Source of the DNA: Branchinecta lynchi
Taxonomy: Eukaryota > Arthropoda > Branchiopoda > Anostraca > Branchinectidae
DNA: 64,000 nucleotides
NCBI GenBank assembly: GCA_023053575.1
Contig: JAKZAP010000006.1
Location: 17,617,280-17,681,279 of the forward strand
Direction: 5' to 3'
Position numbers and translations under genes: made by a program. This document shows positions 10,901 to 25,900 of the stretch, in pieces (position 1 is the stretch's first letter; each line of letters opens with the position of its first letter). Under the pieces are notes generated by a model. The model was not told the origin of the DNA and made no database searches. It saw only the letters and a program-made list of their open reading frames with translations.

Positions 10901-13900
10901 TAAGCGTAACTACAGATCTCTATAACGTGATTGGCTGGATTACCCCGTGGTTCCAGCCTTGATACCAAGAAGCCAAAATTCGTGACGTCATGTGTAGTAA
11001 CTAAGGTAAGTAGTGTGGAAAACGCTCACAGTTTCTCTTCTGTTTTGATTCCGCTGTCTTCAAAATCAAATGACTTTGTAGTTTTAGCCGCACGAAGCAC
11101 CGCATCCGTTTCTTGGATCAAGCCTTTTGACAAATTTTCTCAACTTCTCTTCCCGGCCAGTGAGGTCCCCGTGCCGTGCATTAGGAAAGAGTTAAACACC
11201 GCAAATGTAGAAGTCACAAATACATATACGGCAATTGATGGAATGCTCAGGGAATAAGGTTGACTAACAAGTAAGAAGTACTACTTGTCGTCTAAAAAAT
11301 TTTGAAAGGATTCTAGATTGTCAACACATAACTCTTCGTTAATTTTAGGGTGGCTACCCATGTGATTTTGATCGTGCCTTATGCCAAAGTATTTCATTAG
11401 AATGTGTCCTTTGACGTCAGTACCAGGAATTCTTTTTTTTGTGCCAGAAGGGTTTCCTGCCAGGAATTTCATTTGTTGGCATGAATAAAGAGTAGTTTAT
11501 TAGTCGTCCGAAGATTCGTATTTCAATCCGTGGGGTCACCAACCGGAGAATCTTCTGTCTCCGCCTACCCCATTGCCATCTTGACGAATGTGGCCCGTAG
11601 TCCGGAAGAGGAACATTTGCATTTTTTGGTAAGATTTTCGGATATATGTCCGAGACTGAGATGAGGATTGATTACAGATTTCGAAAAAGGCTTGGATGAT
11701 TGATTACACACTATGTTCTTCGGTTGGCCTTAGCGCCACGCTAGATGGATTCTCCTCTGGATCTCGACGGAAGTAAAATCCGCTTGATTTCTTCTTTTAG
11801 GCCTCGCACTCGCGTTGGAAGTTCCTGTCTTCGTCGTAATAACGAAAGTCGATATGACACCTCCTGAAACTTTGAAAAAGACCCTCTCCCATATCCAGAA
11901 CCTTCTCAAGTCGCCAGGAGTACGGAAAGTACCAATGAGGTATGTATTTCTAGCTGTTCGCAGTGGATACAGACTTTATTCCAATATTCTATATAGGTAC
12001 GGACGGTCCTCCAGCCGGCGCTGATGCGATGCGAACTACGAATTTTCAACCAATGCTCTTTGAAAGAGCCCGAAGTCATGTCCCAAACACTTTTCTTGGT
12101 CCAAAGTATATCTGTGTGTTGTAAACAATGACATTGGACATGTTTATGCAAAAAAAAAAAAAAAAAAAAAAAAAACAGTGAGTAGTCTATTACTTTTCAT
12201 TTTCTTTTTGCATATAATGGCAATTTTGTATTGCCATGGCCCTTGGGCTCTTAGTGTAATAAATATCATATCATATCATATAATACAAAAATTGAATTAA
12301 TTATATATTAACTTGTTTCCCGTGTAACATCTTTTCTTATTTATTTCATGTTTCTTACTTTTTACCCTCCTGTCGGTGACCTAAATATTTTTTAAACATT
12401 TACCGCTACCTGTATACTGATTATTAAAAAAAAAACTAAACTTTCCTTCAAAAGCTATTATCCGTAATCCTTCAAATGAAAAAATAGATTAAAGCCGGCG
12501 CTACTTTTTTACCCTCCTGTCGGTGACCTAACTATTTTAACCATTTACCGCTACCGTATAGGCCTACTCATTATAAAACAAAACTAAACTTTCCTTCAAA
12601 GTTATTATACGTAATCCTTCAAATGAAACAAGAGCTACGAGCTCATATGGCACTTGTTACGAGTAGGCACGGCTCGGTTATGTCAATGATATATCTAGTG
12701 TTTGCTAGGTGTCTTCCCACCAAGTTTCATCTCGATCCCTCCACTCATAGCGTTTTCCAATATTGCCGGTTCTCCCCTCCAGCTCCCCCCAAAAGTCACC
12801 GGATCCGGTCCGGATTTTAAGTGGGTCGTCTGAGACATGAGGTCGTTCCAAATATCAAGTTTCATCGAGATCCGATCACCCGTTCAAAAGTTATAAATAC
12901 CTCAAGATTCCGGATTCCCCCTCCCTCTACTCCCCCCACAGTACCCGAATCGGCTCGGTTATGTTAATGATGTATCTAGTGTTTGCTAGGTGTCTTCCCA
13001 CCAAGTTTCATCTCGATCCCTCCACTCATAGCGTTTCCCAAGATTTCCGGTTGCCCCCTCCAGCTCCCCCCAAAAGTCACCGGATCCGGTCCAGATTTTA
13101 AGTGGGTCGTCTGAGGGATGAGGTCTTTCCAAATATCAAGTTCCATCGAGATCCGATCCCCCGTTCAAAAGTTATAAATACCTCAAGATTCCGGATTCCC
13201 CCTCCCTCTACTCCCCCCACAGTGCCCGAATCGGCTCGGTTATGTCAACGATGTATCTAGTGTTTGCTAGGTGTCTTCCCACAAAGTTTTATCTCGATCC
13301 CTCCACTCATAGCGTTTCCCAAGATTTCCGGTTGGCCCCTCCAGCTCCCCCCAAAAGTCACCGGATCCGGTCCGGATTTTAAGTAGGTCGTCTGAGGCAT
13401 GAGGTCTTTCCAAATATCAAGTTCCATCGAGATCCGATCACCCGTTCAAAAGTTATAAATACCTCAAGATTCCGGATTTCCCCTCCCTCCACTCCCCCCC
13501 ACAGTGCCCGAATCGGCTCGGTTATGTCAACGATGTATCTAGTGTTTGCTAGGTGTCTTCCCACCAAGTTTCATCTCGATCCCTCCACTCATAGCGTTTC
13601 CCAAGATTTCCGGTTGCCCCCTCCAGCTCCCCCCAAAAGTCACCGGATCCGGTCCGGATTTTAAGTGGGTCGTCTGAGACATGAGGTCGTTCCAAATATC
13701 AAGTTTCATCGAGATCCGATCACCCGTTCAAAAGTTAAAAATACCTCAAGATTCCGGATTCCCCCTCCTTCCACTCCCCCCACGGTGCTCGGATCGGGGA
13801 AGTGACTATTTCCAACTTAATCATTTGGGGTCCCTGATATGCCTGCCAAGTTTTATCATCCTAGCTTATGTGGAAGTGCCCGAACTAGCAAAACCTGGAC

Positions 13901-16900
13901 AGACCGACAGACCGACGGACGGACAGAAATTGCGATCGCTATATGGCACTTGGCCGAAGGGCAAGTGCCATAAAAATAGATTAAAACCAGCGCTATTCTT
14001 TCTTTTCGTGTCTTGTCATCGGCCAAATTTCATCTTGTCACATCTTGTCATCAGCCAAATTTTCTTTGCAGTAACTATATCTAAACTTCTCAAATTTGAA
14101 GTTTTTGAAGCATTTTCCTACGCTGTCTATATAAGTTTAATAACATCCAACATTCTAAATTTGACAGTTTTCCTTAGGATAGAGATTGGACACTTTCATT
14201 TTCATTTTGCATATAAAATATTAAAAAAAAAATTTAAGATCTATTAGCTTGTTTTCCGCTTAAGATCTTTTGTTATTTATTTCATGTTTCTTACTTTTTT
14301 ACCCTCCTGTCTATGACCTAAATATTGTTAACCATTTAATGTCACCTGTATACTCATTCCAAAAAAACTCAAACTTTTCTCCAAAAGCTATTATCTGTAA
14401 TCCTTCAAATGAAAAAAAATGGTTAAAACCATTTATATTCTTTCTTGTTTTCTAAACCAACCAAATTTTTTTTCGCAGTAACTGTATCTAAACTTCTCGA
14501 ATTTAAAATCTTCGAACCATTTTCCTACGCTGTCATAAGTTCAATAACATACAACAGTCTAAATCTGACAGTTTTTTCGTCCTTAGGATAGAGGATGATG
14601 ATACGGTATTGACAGCGGGAATGTGTGCCGATGGCTCAATAGTGCCAATTTTCCTAGTTTCAAGCGTTACTGGAACTGGACTGGATTTGCTGAAGCAATA
14701 TTTACACGTTCTCTCACCACTGACTGCAAAAGAGAGGGAAAAACTCATGCAGGTAAGAATAGTCGATGGCGCCAATCAAGGCGCTGTGCTACCAAGGTTT
14801 TTACAGGACAGATTACGTAGTGTTGTGTATTGTGTAGCTTTTCCTTATTTTTTCCTACTCCATTTTTTGTGTATTTATACATTATGATGGGTAATAAAAT
14901 TATTAATTAATTAACTAACGAATTGCTCAATTCAAAGACAGCCTTGATTTTGTAGCGAATAGTGAAAATAAATTAGTGTTAGTATGTCCATGTTCTTATG
15001 ACAGCAATGGCGAGCGTGCCAGGAGATAAACTGTAAATAGTGCATATAGTGACGTAATGGCGGAAAAGACAGTGAACATAAGTGTGCCTCCTCTCTTTCT
15101 AGTTGCAGAAAGTTTTCACGAGTTTAATAATATAATACAAAGCAAGAGAAAAGGCTTTCGCCTCTAAATAACTCTAAGAAATTTTGAGTAGTCGAACTGA
15201 TTAGAGTTAAAAATCCCATCAACAATGCACTTGAAACTATTAATTGATTCAGCATTAACCGCATCTTCGGTAAGGCTGTTCCAAGGGTCAACAATTCTGT
15301 TGCCAAAACCCCACTTAAAAACGTCCTTGTGGAATCTTGATAGTGGATCTTGTCTTTGCTACCTTGTCTTTGAATTTGGCAGTTCGTTCTTCTTTCGAAA
15401 TTCCAACTGTCATATTGTTAGTCCAGCGAATCTAAAACCGATGGAATTATTTTGACCGACTTGCTAACTTTTCCCCCCAAAATCAAACTAGCATCTTACG
15501 GCTCATACATAAACATCAGCAAATGAGGAAACTTCCTCCGGGGCACTAGTCCGCGTGGCAGGATGGATTTAGTATAAAATAAAAAGTATTCTCGATTTCA
15601 TGTAGCCCAGCTTTGGACACCTATTGCGAGATACCAAATTACAAACCCAATGCGTTGTCCCATAGTAAGAGCTGCTCCACCCTTAATCAGACAAAACAGT
15701 TGAAAAGCCATTGCGGAAACAGCGTGATGATCAGTTTCAAACCCAAATGAAAAGGAAAAAGATAGAGGCTTCTTTCTTGAGTTGTTTTACTTCTGAACGA
15801 TATTCACACGGCTTAGAGCACAGTTATAGAGTCCTGTTCCACTGACATATGAATTGTCGTGTTGTCATCAGTCCTTTCCGCTTGTTTGGGACTGTTGATC
15901 GCGTCAGATTAGGCCCATCATCTCTTGAACTGGTATAATAATATCTTCTTCTTTTTTTTTGCAGGAGCCCCCCGAGTTTCACGTGTATGAGATCGTTCGA
16001 CTACCTCGAGTTGGTACTGTTCTGGGGGGACTTGTTCGGAAAGGTGTTATCACCGAAGGGAGCGAGGTGCTGATAGGTAATATGGTTTCCTTAATGGACC
16101 TATCTTACCTATAATACTAATGCAACCTACTTCCATAATCACTCCATATATTTCTAAACCGGGAGACCCCAATTTCGTACGGTACATTTTAACACCTCTA
16201 ACAAAACCACGACTTTCTTACTTGCGGTGTTTTGCTACCTTCGATGTGCATCACGCTGTTGACAGCTGTATGCGAGAAGTTTTTCCGTCAGAAAATCCGG
16301 TTATGTAAATTGTTTCCCTGTTTTCGCTACAAGTAAACGGGTCTCTGAAAAGGCTTAAAACAGCCAAAACAGTGGATTATTTGTTGAAAGCACAGCCTAG
16401 TTTTAAAGTATTCAAATATTCTAAAATACTGTGAGTTGAAGAGTAAATAGTGCGAGAGCCGAGGTGTCCTTTAACTTACCGCTTCATTTGGTCGTGCTAT
16501 TATCTCTGTGTCCTCCACTGTTGGCTTCATCAGTGGTTTAAACAGAGTACCCATTTCCTTACGTTGTGCCCTTGGCTCCGCCACCGCCAGAGTTGAAATC
16601 TTGTAACTCAGACAATAGCGCGGAGGCGCGCAAGCGCTTGTGCCCAAACGCACATTCAATCTGTGTGGAGTGTGGACCATCTCGCATCGGTAATGACAAA
16701 GTTTGCTTCTGATTCAGTAAATTGCACCAGTTACCTATAGTTGTGTTTTTGCAGATACCATGGTATCTGATACCACGGTCTATGGTCGTTTTCGCATCAG
16801 ATACCACGGTAACTTGCCAGTTGCAACGGTAACTTGAAAAACGCCTTTTGACCGTGCAAAAACGCAACTCATGATCTTAATGATAAGACTATAACTGCAG

Positions 16901-19900
16901 CAAAAAGGCTTTCGCCTCTATAACTACAGATACAATGGTTGGTCTTGTCCGAGAACTGTCAGTTCCGACACGCGAGACTTTGCCATATCCGACTTCCATG
17001 ATTCCCGGTTTTCTACCCTGAACTCTTTCACTAACACGACTACATCCATACGTGGTCCGTTTGCGAGGGTGTGCCGTTTTGTTCTGGTACAGCAGAGGTA
17101 TGCTTCTTTGAGCTTTGACAGTGTTATTTTCAGTCATTTGCCTTGACAGAAGTCAACTACCAGTCAGCCAAAGTAGGTTAGCCCAAAGCCGCACTGTTCA
17201 GAGTTAACTAGCGTTCAAAGAAGCATACTTCAGTTATGTGCATATCACACTAAAGGCCATCATGAATCGTTAGATATGTTTGCATGCCGCACCACGAAAA
17301 CAGTTTGCAAGATTATCGGCTGTTGATTTTACCAGCGGTATTTCTCCGAGTCTTCTTACTTCTTGTTTTTAGGACCTTTCGAGATGGGAATGTTTCAGAA
17401 GGCTCGAGTGCAGTCGATTCATAGAAACAAGCAGCCATACAGAGCCATTTACGCGGGACACAGTGCGTCGGTCGTACTGGACATGGAGTTTGGCTTGGAG
17501 CGGAAAGGGATGATCCTCTTGTGCCCAATGTCGAAACCAGTCGCTGTGAAGCATTTCACGGTAAGTGTCACAAACCTTTCCTTGGTTACGTGGGCCCGCC
17601 CTCTCCTCATCTGCGTTTAGGAAGAGCTAAGTCGTTGCTACCACGCCGGTAGCAGTGTTGCCAGCTGTAGTGATAAATCACCAAGCTAAATTCTGGTCAA
17701 ATTTAGCTTTACGTAGTGGTTTTCGACTATGCCAGCGTTACCGAATTTATTTGAAAATAGAACAGACAGGAGCACTGTACGTGCATAAGTGATCTTCTGA
17801 AAGTGAGGCATTTATCCGTGATAACAGGGAATCTAAATGAGCCAGAATGTATTTTCAAGATAAATTGCCTACGTACGATTAATAAAAAGTCTTAATCGGG
17901 TCAAACTTTTGGACACATCAAACTGTAGCCTACAATAGAGCAGCTAAGTAATTCATCGTTACAAGAGAAAAGTCGAGAAGTGGTCACTTCAAGAGGTACC
18001 TTGCAAATGATTTTACCCATACAACACAGGCGATCTTGCTGGCTGGTCCATGCATTTTCGTGAATGAAATTTTTCTCTTTTTAAAATAAGAGTTAGGCTA
18101 AAGCCAGACGAGGTAACTGATCCTGAACTTACAAAAAAAAACATTCAAAGTTAAGTCTCAAAAGTTGCATGGAAATTTATGTGTAAACCTAATTAGCATA
18201 GGTGAAGCTTTTGAATCTGAACAGTTCTTGTCGTATAGGATAGCCCAGAAACTGGGACATAAATGGCCTATCAAATCACTGATATGCCTAGAGGCGTAAC
18301 TAGGCGAAATGTTTGGGGGGGGGGGGTGCAAGGTATTTACTGACTGACTGACCATTTTTACCAACTGTTTTTGCAGAAAAACGATTGCCTTTAAGAAAAA
18401 AGTGACTGTTTTTTTAACGAAAAATTGAAGAATTTTAAGAAAAGCTGACGTTTTTTACTAAAATCGACTATTTCTGTGAAAAACTGATTGTTTTAAGGAA
18501 AAATCGACTGTTTTTACGAACAATTGCGGCGCCTCGCGCCGACTCGTCTATTTTTTACCGACTAAATATTCTTTGAGCTCAAGCCTGACGAGGACCCTTG
18601 CCAAGAAGGGCCGAAATATCTCTGATGAAGAATCGTAGCTGACGTATCCGTTGAAAACATTGTTTGAATAAATTTTTACGGACTGACAGACAAACTTTGG
18701 AGGGGGGCTACCCCCAGAAGTGACGCCCCTGGGTATGCCCTTAGTCCCCCCCTCCCCCCATCCTCCAATCAACTGATATGTAATATTAGTCAGGGAGATC
18801 AATACAACGATTTACACCTTGCCAGATTTGCTGACATTGTCAGCGTAAATTTTAGTAACGCAAATTTTGTTGCGTTTGTAACGTGTTTTATTGGCTTCAG
18901 GTATGGAATTAAATTTTTGTTTTTTATTTACTGGAATAACCACTAAAATTGCTATTTACTGACGTTCTTACACTTTCTTAACTTCCTTGGACTCGGTTCT
19001 AGACAAACGACATGCCACTTTTTCGTTGCAAACGTAACATTAGATGCCTTACCGTGCAGCACTGATAAAATCCAGTCCGTTAAGGATAGCGACTTCGAAT
19101 GAACTCAATTTCGTTCAGGACTAGCGGGTCTTCAAGTATGTTAGATCAAAAAGATTAGGGGTTATGCCCAGGTAGGTTCTCATAGCCTCAAAAATTTTCG
19201 TAAAATGTGGCAATCCCTGAAAGTAATCAGCTTAAGATTTGGACAGCTGAAAAAATTAGAAAGGATGCTCCAATTTTGATACTTGAAACAGATTCTTAAG
19301 GGGTATGGTAGGGCCCAGGGGTATGGTCTATAAGAAAAACCTAAAAATCTTCCACCAGCTTTTATTTGAAAATTTATCCCTCGGTAGACCATCTCATGGA
19401 GTTGCCCATAAGTGTTCAGCATGCCTTCTTACTCCTAAATCTGTCATCTAATCAACTTCAAATAAAACTTTTAATTTTAACCAACTTTCCGGTTTTTGCC
19501 GGATTCCGGACGAACGTCTTGTCCAACGAGATAATGGTTTTCATCATCGTGTTCTGCCTGTCTTCTTACCCCTAAATCAAACATCTAATAAACTTCAGAT
19601 ACAACTTTTACTTTTAACCAACTATCTGGTTTTTGCCGGATTCCGGGCGAACTACTTGTCCGACGAGAAAATGGTTTTCACCATCGTGGTCACTGTAATC
19701 AGCATGTCTTCTTACCCCTAAATCGAACATTTAATGAACTTCAAGTGAAACTTTTACTTTTAACCAACTTTCCGGTTTTTGCAGGATTCCGGGCGAACTA
19801 CTTGCCGGACGAGAAAATGTTTTGCATATTCGTGTTCAGTATGTCTTCTTACCCCATAATCGACTATCACACTAGCTGTTTAAAAATATTTTGTTTGTCC

Positions 19901-22900
19901 CTTAATTTGAACCCTTCCCTCACCCCTAAATCTAGGGCTACAGAGCCCAACTACGAACTTGATCTTACACTTGACCCAAAGAATCTTCACACCAAGTTTC
20001 ATCAAAATATCTCATTCCCGTCGAGAGTTATCGTGCTGACAGACGGTTGGACAGACGGATAACTTTTGCGATGTCATAGGTATCCCTCCACTTACGTTTT
20101 GGGATCCCAAAAAAAACAAGACCAAAGGTTTCGATGGGATCCCAAAATTCAATATCTGATCCAGACAACAGGGTCTTGCCTTAGCCAGATCCAGTCTTCG
20201 CCAGACTCCTTGAACATTTTTACAATTAAAATTCAGAAACAGATTAAGGCAAAATAGCTAATCACCTGAGAAAACCAAGTTCAGATTTGGATTCAGCATG
20301 TGTGTTTACCCCTATCATATCTGTTTTGACGAAAACTTCCTGCCACTTCTGCTAATTTCCCGGTTCCGGCCGAACTCCAGAACTACTTGTCCGGCGAAAA
20401 AAGAAAGCTCAAACACGAAATCAGGGCATCTTCTTTCCCCAGTAATGAACATCTAATCAACTTCAAATAGAAATTTAGCTTATAACAAATTTTCCGATTC
20501 CAGCCGGATTCCGGTCGAACTATATGTCCGGGTAAAACATGATTGTCATACAGGGACTCAGCATCTCTTCTTACCCCTAAATCGCTTATCTAATCAACTA
20601 GAAATAAAACTTTGACTTCCAACAGTTTTCCGGTTTTGGCCGGATTCCGGACGAACTACATGTCCGGGTAGAAACTTGTTTTCACATAAGTGTTCAGCAT
20701 GTCTTCTTGCCCTAAATCGAACATCTAATCAACTCCAAATAAAACTTTTAATTTTGACAAACTTTCCGGTTTGGGCCGGATTCCGGTCGAAATACTTGTC
20801 CGTCGAGAAAGTAGTTTTCACCATCGTCTTCAGCATGTCTTCCTACCTCTAAATCGAACATTTAATCAACTTCAAATAAAACTTTTACTTTCAACAAACT
20901 TTCCGGTTTGGGCCGGATTCCGGGCGAAATACTTGTCCGTCGAGAAAATAGTTTTCACCATCGTCTTCAGCATGTCTTCCTACCCCTAAATCGAACATCT
21001 AATCAATTTCAAATAAAACTTTTACTTTCAACAAACTTTCCGGTTTGGGCCGGATTCCGGGCGAAATACTTGTCCGTCGAGAAAATAATTTTCACCATCG
21101 TCTTCAGCATGTCTTCCTACCCCTAAATCGAACATCTAATCAACTTCAAATAAAACTTTTACTTTCAACAAACTTTCCGGTTTTGGCCGGATTCCGGGCG
21201 AACTACTTGTCCGATGACAAAATGGTTTTCACCATCGTGTTCAGCATGTCTTCTTACCCCATAATCGACTATCACATTAGCTGTTTCAAAACATTTTGTT
21301 TGTCCCTTAATTTGAATCCCCTCCCCCACCCCTAAATGTAGAGCTACAAAGCCCATCTACGAACTTGACTGGTCCGACGACCCAACGAACCCTCACACCA
21401 AGTTTCATCAAAATATCTCATTCCCTTCGAGAGTTATCGTGCTTACAGACGGACGGACAGACGGACAACTTTTGCGATGTCATAGGTATCCCTCCACTTA
21501 CGTTTTGGGATCCCAAAAACAGAATATCGGAAGTAGCGACTAAATTTACTTTGCAGCCAGTTGAACTTTATCCTTTTCAATCGTAGACATCGTGAATGGT
21601 CAAAACTTGGCACATTATCTTATGTAATCTAGTCGGTATTATAAAGCTATCCGTTACTTTTCAGGATCATAATACCATAGATGCCACTCTGCTAATTATG
21701 TCGAAACTGTGTCGTTGTTTCACATTATCATTTGTATCCGTTACGTTATCACAGTCGGAAACTCACCGCCAAAGATGATTAGGGTATAACAGCCGATTGT
21801 TGCTTACAAGAGTTACAAGTCCCCGTCATGCCTCACACGAGGTCTCACAATCGGGTTCTGCCTATTCTTTGTTTGAGTTTGTACCCTACCACTAAAGTTT
21901 TCAACCCCTCAAAGACTTAACTCCATGTTACAGTGATAAACTAAGGAGACTAATTCTCTTACCCTCAGATTAATAGCGGTAAAAAAAATGTGCACCAATT
22001 TTCACAAGTTTCTAGCCCCTCCAACCGATTCTTACTTACAAGTCCATCTCCCCGTGATAGACATGATACCAAATTGGCCTCACGATCAAATACACAGCAA
22101 AGAAAGGTACACGCACCTACGGATTTTAGTCCATCTTCAATTTTAAACTGGTGCCTGTCTGCTTGCCTGCTAGAACGGAGCTTTCCACTCGAAAGCAGAA
22201 ACATTGTTTGACGAAACGAAAGCTTGGCTGCATAACTTCAGGTAGTCCTCTCCAACATAGACCATACAACTCCACTTCACTTCACACACTGTAGGCCCTG
22301 GTTCAATTACAAGCAAAAACCCTCCTTTTTGGCCCCAGGCGAGTTATACTTAGCTTTCCGAAATGTAATGTCATATTCGTCAATCCGGCTTCCACAGTAC
22401 TACACTTTCCGTAAAAACCGCAAAGGTTAGACCCTTACCACTTGCTAGGAATAAGCTGAAATCGGGATGCTAGGAAAAAAAAACTCGACAAAAACAAATT
22501 GTTGCTCTCGTAACACAACTAGACCTACATTGCCTGGGCAAAGTGAAGTCTTGCGGCAACCTTTGTCCTCGTCTTCGCCGACGAAAGTATTGCGAGAGCA
22601 GCACTTTAATTTTGTTTCTCCGTTGTAGGTTAAATTCTGAAGTTGTCAACTTATCGAAGCTTCTAAAACGCTATGTTCTAAGAAGAACACAATCAGTAAT
22701 CACGTGATCAAATGCTATTCATCAGCGTTGTAAAACAATAACAAAAGAATATCGGAAGAAGGGACTAAATTGATTTTGCAGCCAGTTCAACTTTATCCTT
22801 TTCAATCGTAGACATCGTGGCGGATGAAACCTTGGAACATTATCTTATATGGCACTGTCTAGGGAACCGGGAGCCGTACATTATATCCTACGGGCTATGG

Positions 22901-25900
22901 AACCGTTAAGTTCTCACGGAAAGCAAACCATATGAGCAGCTGCGATTCCGGAATCTGATGTCATTGACTGACGGAAACTTGTATCTGCTCCCGTTCCGGT
23001 AGTAAGTGGAAATAGCTCAAAGAATTGTGTACTCAGAAGCTAGGGAGCCGATAGTTGATACTGGAAACTGTATAATTGGAGCTTGTGTTCCGGTAGTGTT
23101 TCCGTGGAATATAAAACTCAAGGAACAGTTCGGATGAAAGCTAGGATGCCGGGGTTTTCACTGACTTACACAAAATAACGTGTGAAAAAATCCACTACCG
23201 GAACCCATATATTGAGAGCTAAGGTACCGGTAGCAACAACTATTTGGTTGAAAATGACCAGCTCACGGACACAGATGGCTATTGGCTAGGGTTCCGGTAG
23301 TGCCAAAAAAATAATATTTTGAACTCACGGTCCAATGCTGGTGAAGACTAGCAGTCCGGGATTGATTATTTTTAACTCACGGAACCCAACTCCCATGGAC
23401 TAGGGTTCCGGTAGTGCAAAAAAAACGAACTTACTGAGACATTTCAGTATGGACTTAAAGAGTCCTGTACCAAATATCATCAACTTATGGGGTAAGAAAT
23501 GTTAATAAGTATCAAGCACTACTGGAACCCTAGCCCATGGAAGTTGGATTCTGTGAGCTGTACCGGACTCAAATTCCATATTGGCACGTGTCCGTGAGTT
23601 TGAAGTTTTAATTTTTGGCGCTACCGGAACCCTAGCCCGCAGGAGTTGGGTTCCGTGAGTTAAAAATATTCACTTCTGGTTTCCTAGACTACATTGACAT
23701 GGGTCCGTGAGTTCAGTTTTTAATTTTTTGGCACAACCGGAGCCGTAGCCAATAGCCATCTGTGTCCGTGATCTGGTCATTTTCAACCAAATAATTGTCG
23801 CTACCGGTACCTCAGCTCTCAATATGTGAGTTCGGGTAGTGGATTTTTTCCCATATTATTTTCTCTAAACCAGTGAAAATCTCGTCATCCTAGCTCTCAT
23901 CAAAACTATTCCGTGAGTTCTATATTCCACGTAGAAACTACCGGAACACAAGCTCCAATTATGCAGTTTCCGGTATCAACTATCGGCTCCCTGGTTTCTG
24001 AGTACACAATTCCGTCAGACTACCGGGTGATAAAGCTATCCGTAACTTTTCAGGATTAAAATACCATAGACGACACGACACAAGTAATTATTACGAAACT
24101 ACCTCATTGTTTTACATTATCGTTTGTACTCGCTGCATAAACACTTAATTCTAGGTTACCGTCAGATCTATAGAAATCGAACACAACGTGCACCAATTTG
24201 CGTAAATTTCTAGCCCCTCGGGAATCGATTCTTACTTACAATTCCCTCTCCCGTGATAGACATCAAGTTCACTGGAAACATAATGGGCACACCAGCTAGC
24301 AAAAGTTGGAAACCCCTCGTCTCTGAAGATGATTGTAGCATAACAGCCGATTATTACCTACAAGTCCCTTGTATGCCTTACAATTGGGAACCAAATTGTT
24401 CTTACCATCGAATACACCGGAAACAAATAATCGGTGCACCAACTAGCAAAAGCTGCAAACGCCTCATTGCCGAAGATGATTATGAGCCAACACCGACTGT
24501 TTCTTACAACTCCTCTACATGTCTCGCAATTGGTATCACCGTATTTTTTGTTTCACTGTGTACCTTACTACTGAAGTTGTCAACCCCTTGAAACTTTCAA
24601 ACTGATGTATCTCATGGAGGAATTTTTGTCCCAAAAATGGATGGCATATGCTTTGATCACCTCGTCAAGGGCCATCGATTGCCGTCGACAAAACAAAATC
24701 TGTCTGTCTTAGTTCAAAAGTTAACTTTCTAACGTCACCACTTAGAAAGGAGCTAAGGATAAGCTCTAGTTTCTTTGGATATGACAGAATTTTTAAAGCT
24801 TAAGAGGCAATTCTGATACCATTTCTCTACCGCAATCCCAGGTGCAAAAATATGAATGATAAACTCAGCTGAAATCGCGAACAGAAATGGGTAGAAACAA
24901 TACATGGCAGCACTTTCGGACTCGTGGGAAAAAGTCACTTATTTGTGTAAATTTGTCTACTTATCACTGAAAGGAGATACATTGGCTGCGAGGCCGGGTA
25001 ACTGCCGCAAATATTTACCACTTATAGATTTTAGTCCATCTTCAATTTTAGACTGGTGCCTGCTTGCTTGCTAGAACGGAATTTCCCACTCGAAAGCAGA
25101 AACATGGTTTGATCAAACGAAAGCTAGGCTGCACCACTTCCGATAGTCCGTCTCTGACATGGGCTATATAACTCCACTTCACTTCGCACAACATAGGCTC
25201 TGGTTCTAGGACAAGCAAAAACCATCCTTTGTGGACCCAGGCAAGAGTTCTACGGAGCTTTCCAAAATGTAATGTCATATTCCTCAGTCTGGCGTAAGGT
25301 CCACAATTTCCTTAAAAACCGCACAGGTTAGACCCTTACCAGTTACCAGGAATAAGATGAAATCGGCGGCATAGCAAACAAGACCAAAGGTTTCGATGGG
25401 ATCCCAAAAATCTAATATTTGATCCAGACAATTGCGAACGAACTATATGTCCAGGTAAAAAAAAAGATTGTCATATACAGATTCAGCGTGTCTTCTTACC
25501 CCTAAATCTGTCATCTAATCAACTTCAAATAAAACTTTTGCTTTTAACAAATTTTCTCGTTTGGCCTGATTCCGGCCGAACAAGTTGTCCTGGTAGAAAA
25601 TACTGTTCACACAAGGGTTCAGTATGTCTTCTTATCCCTTAATCGAACATCTAATCAACTTCAAATAAAACTTTTACTTTGAACAAACTTTCTGGTTTTG
25701 GTCGAATTCCGGGCGAACTACTTGCCCGGCGAGAAAATGGTTTCCACCACCGTGTTCAGCATGTCTTCTTATCCCTAAATCGAACATCTAATCAACTTCA
25801 AATAAAACTTTTACTTTTAACAGACTTTCCGGTTTCGGCCGGATTCCGGGCTAACTACTTGTCCGGTGAACAAATTTGTTTCACCATCATGTTCAGCATG

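Noticed and set aside
13681..14247. 188-codon open frame
   Set aside because: It starts in the D-element tandem array, crosses the terminal hairpin and ends in AT-rich intron. No domain or splice logic.
19385..21519. CRISPR-like regular repeats
   Set aside because: The 135-137 bp units are contiguous, without unique spacers, in a eukaryotic transposon. Not CRISPR.
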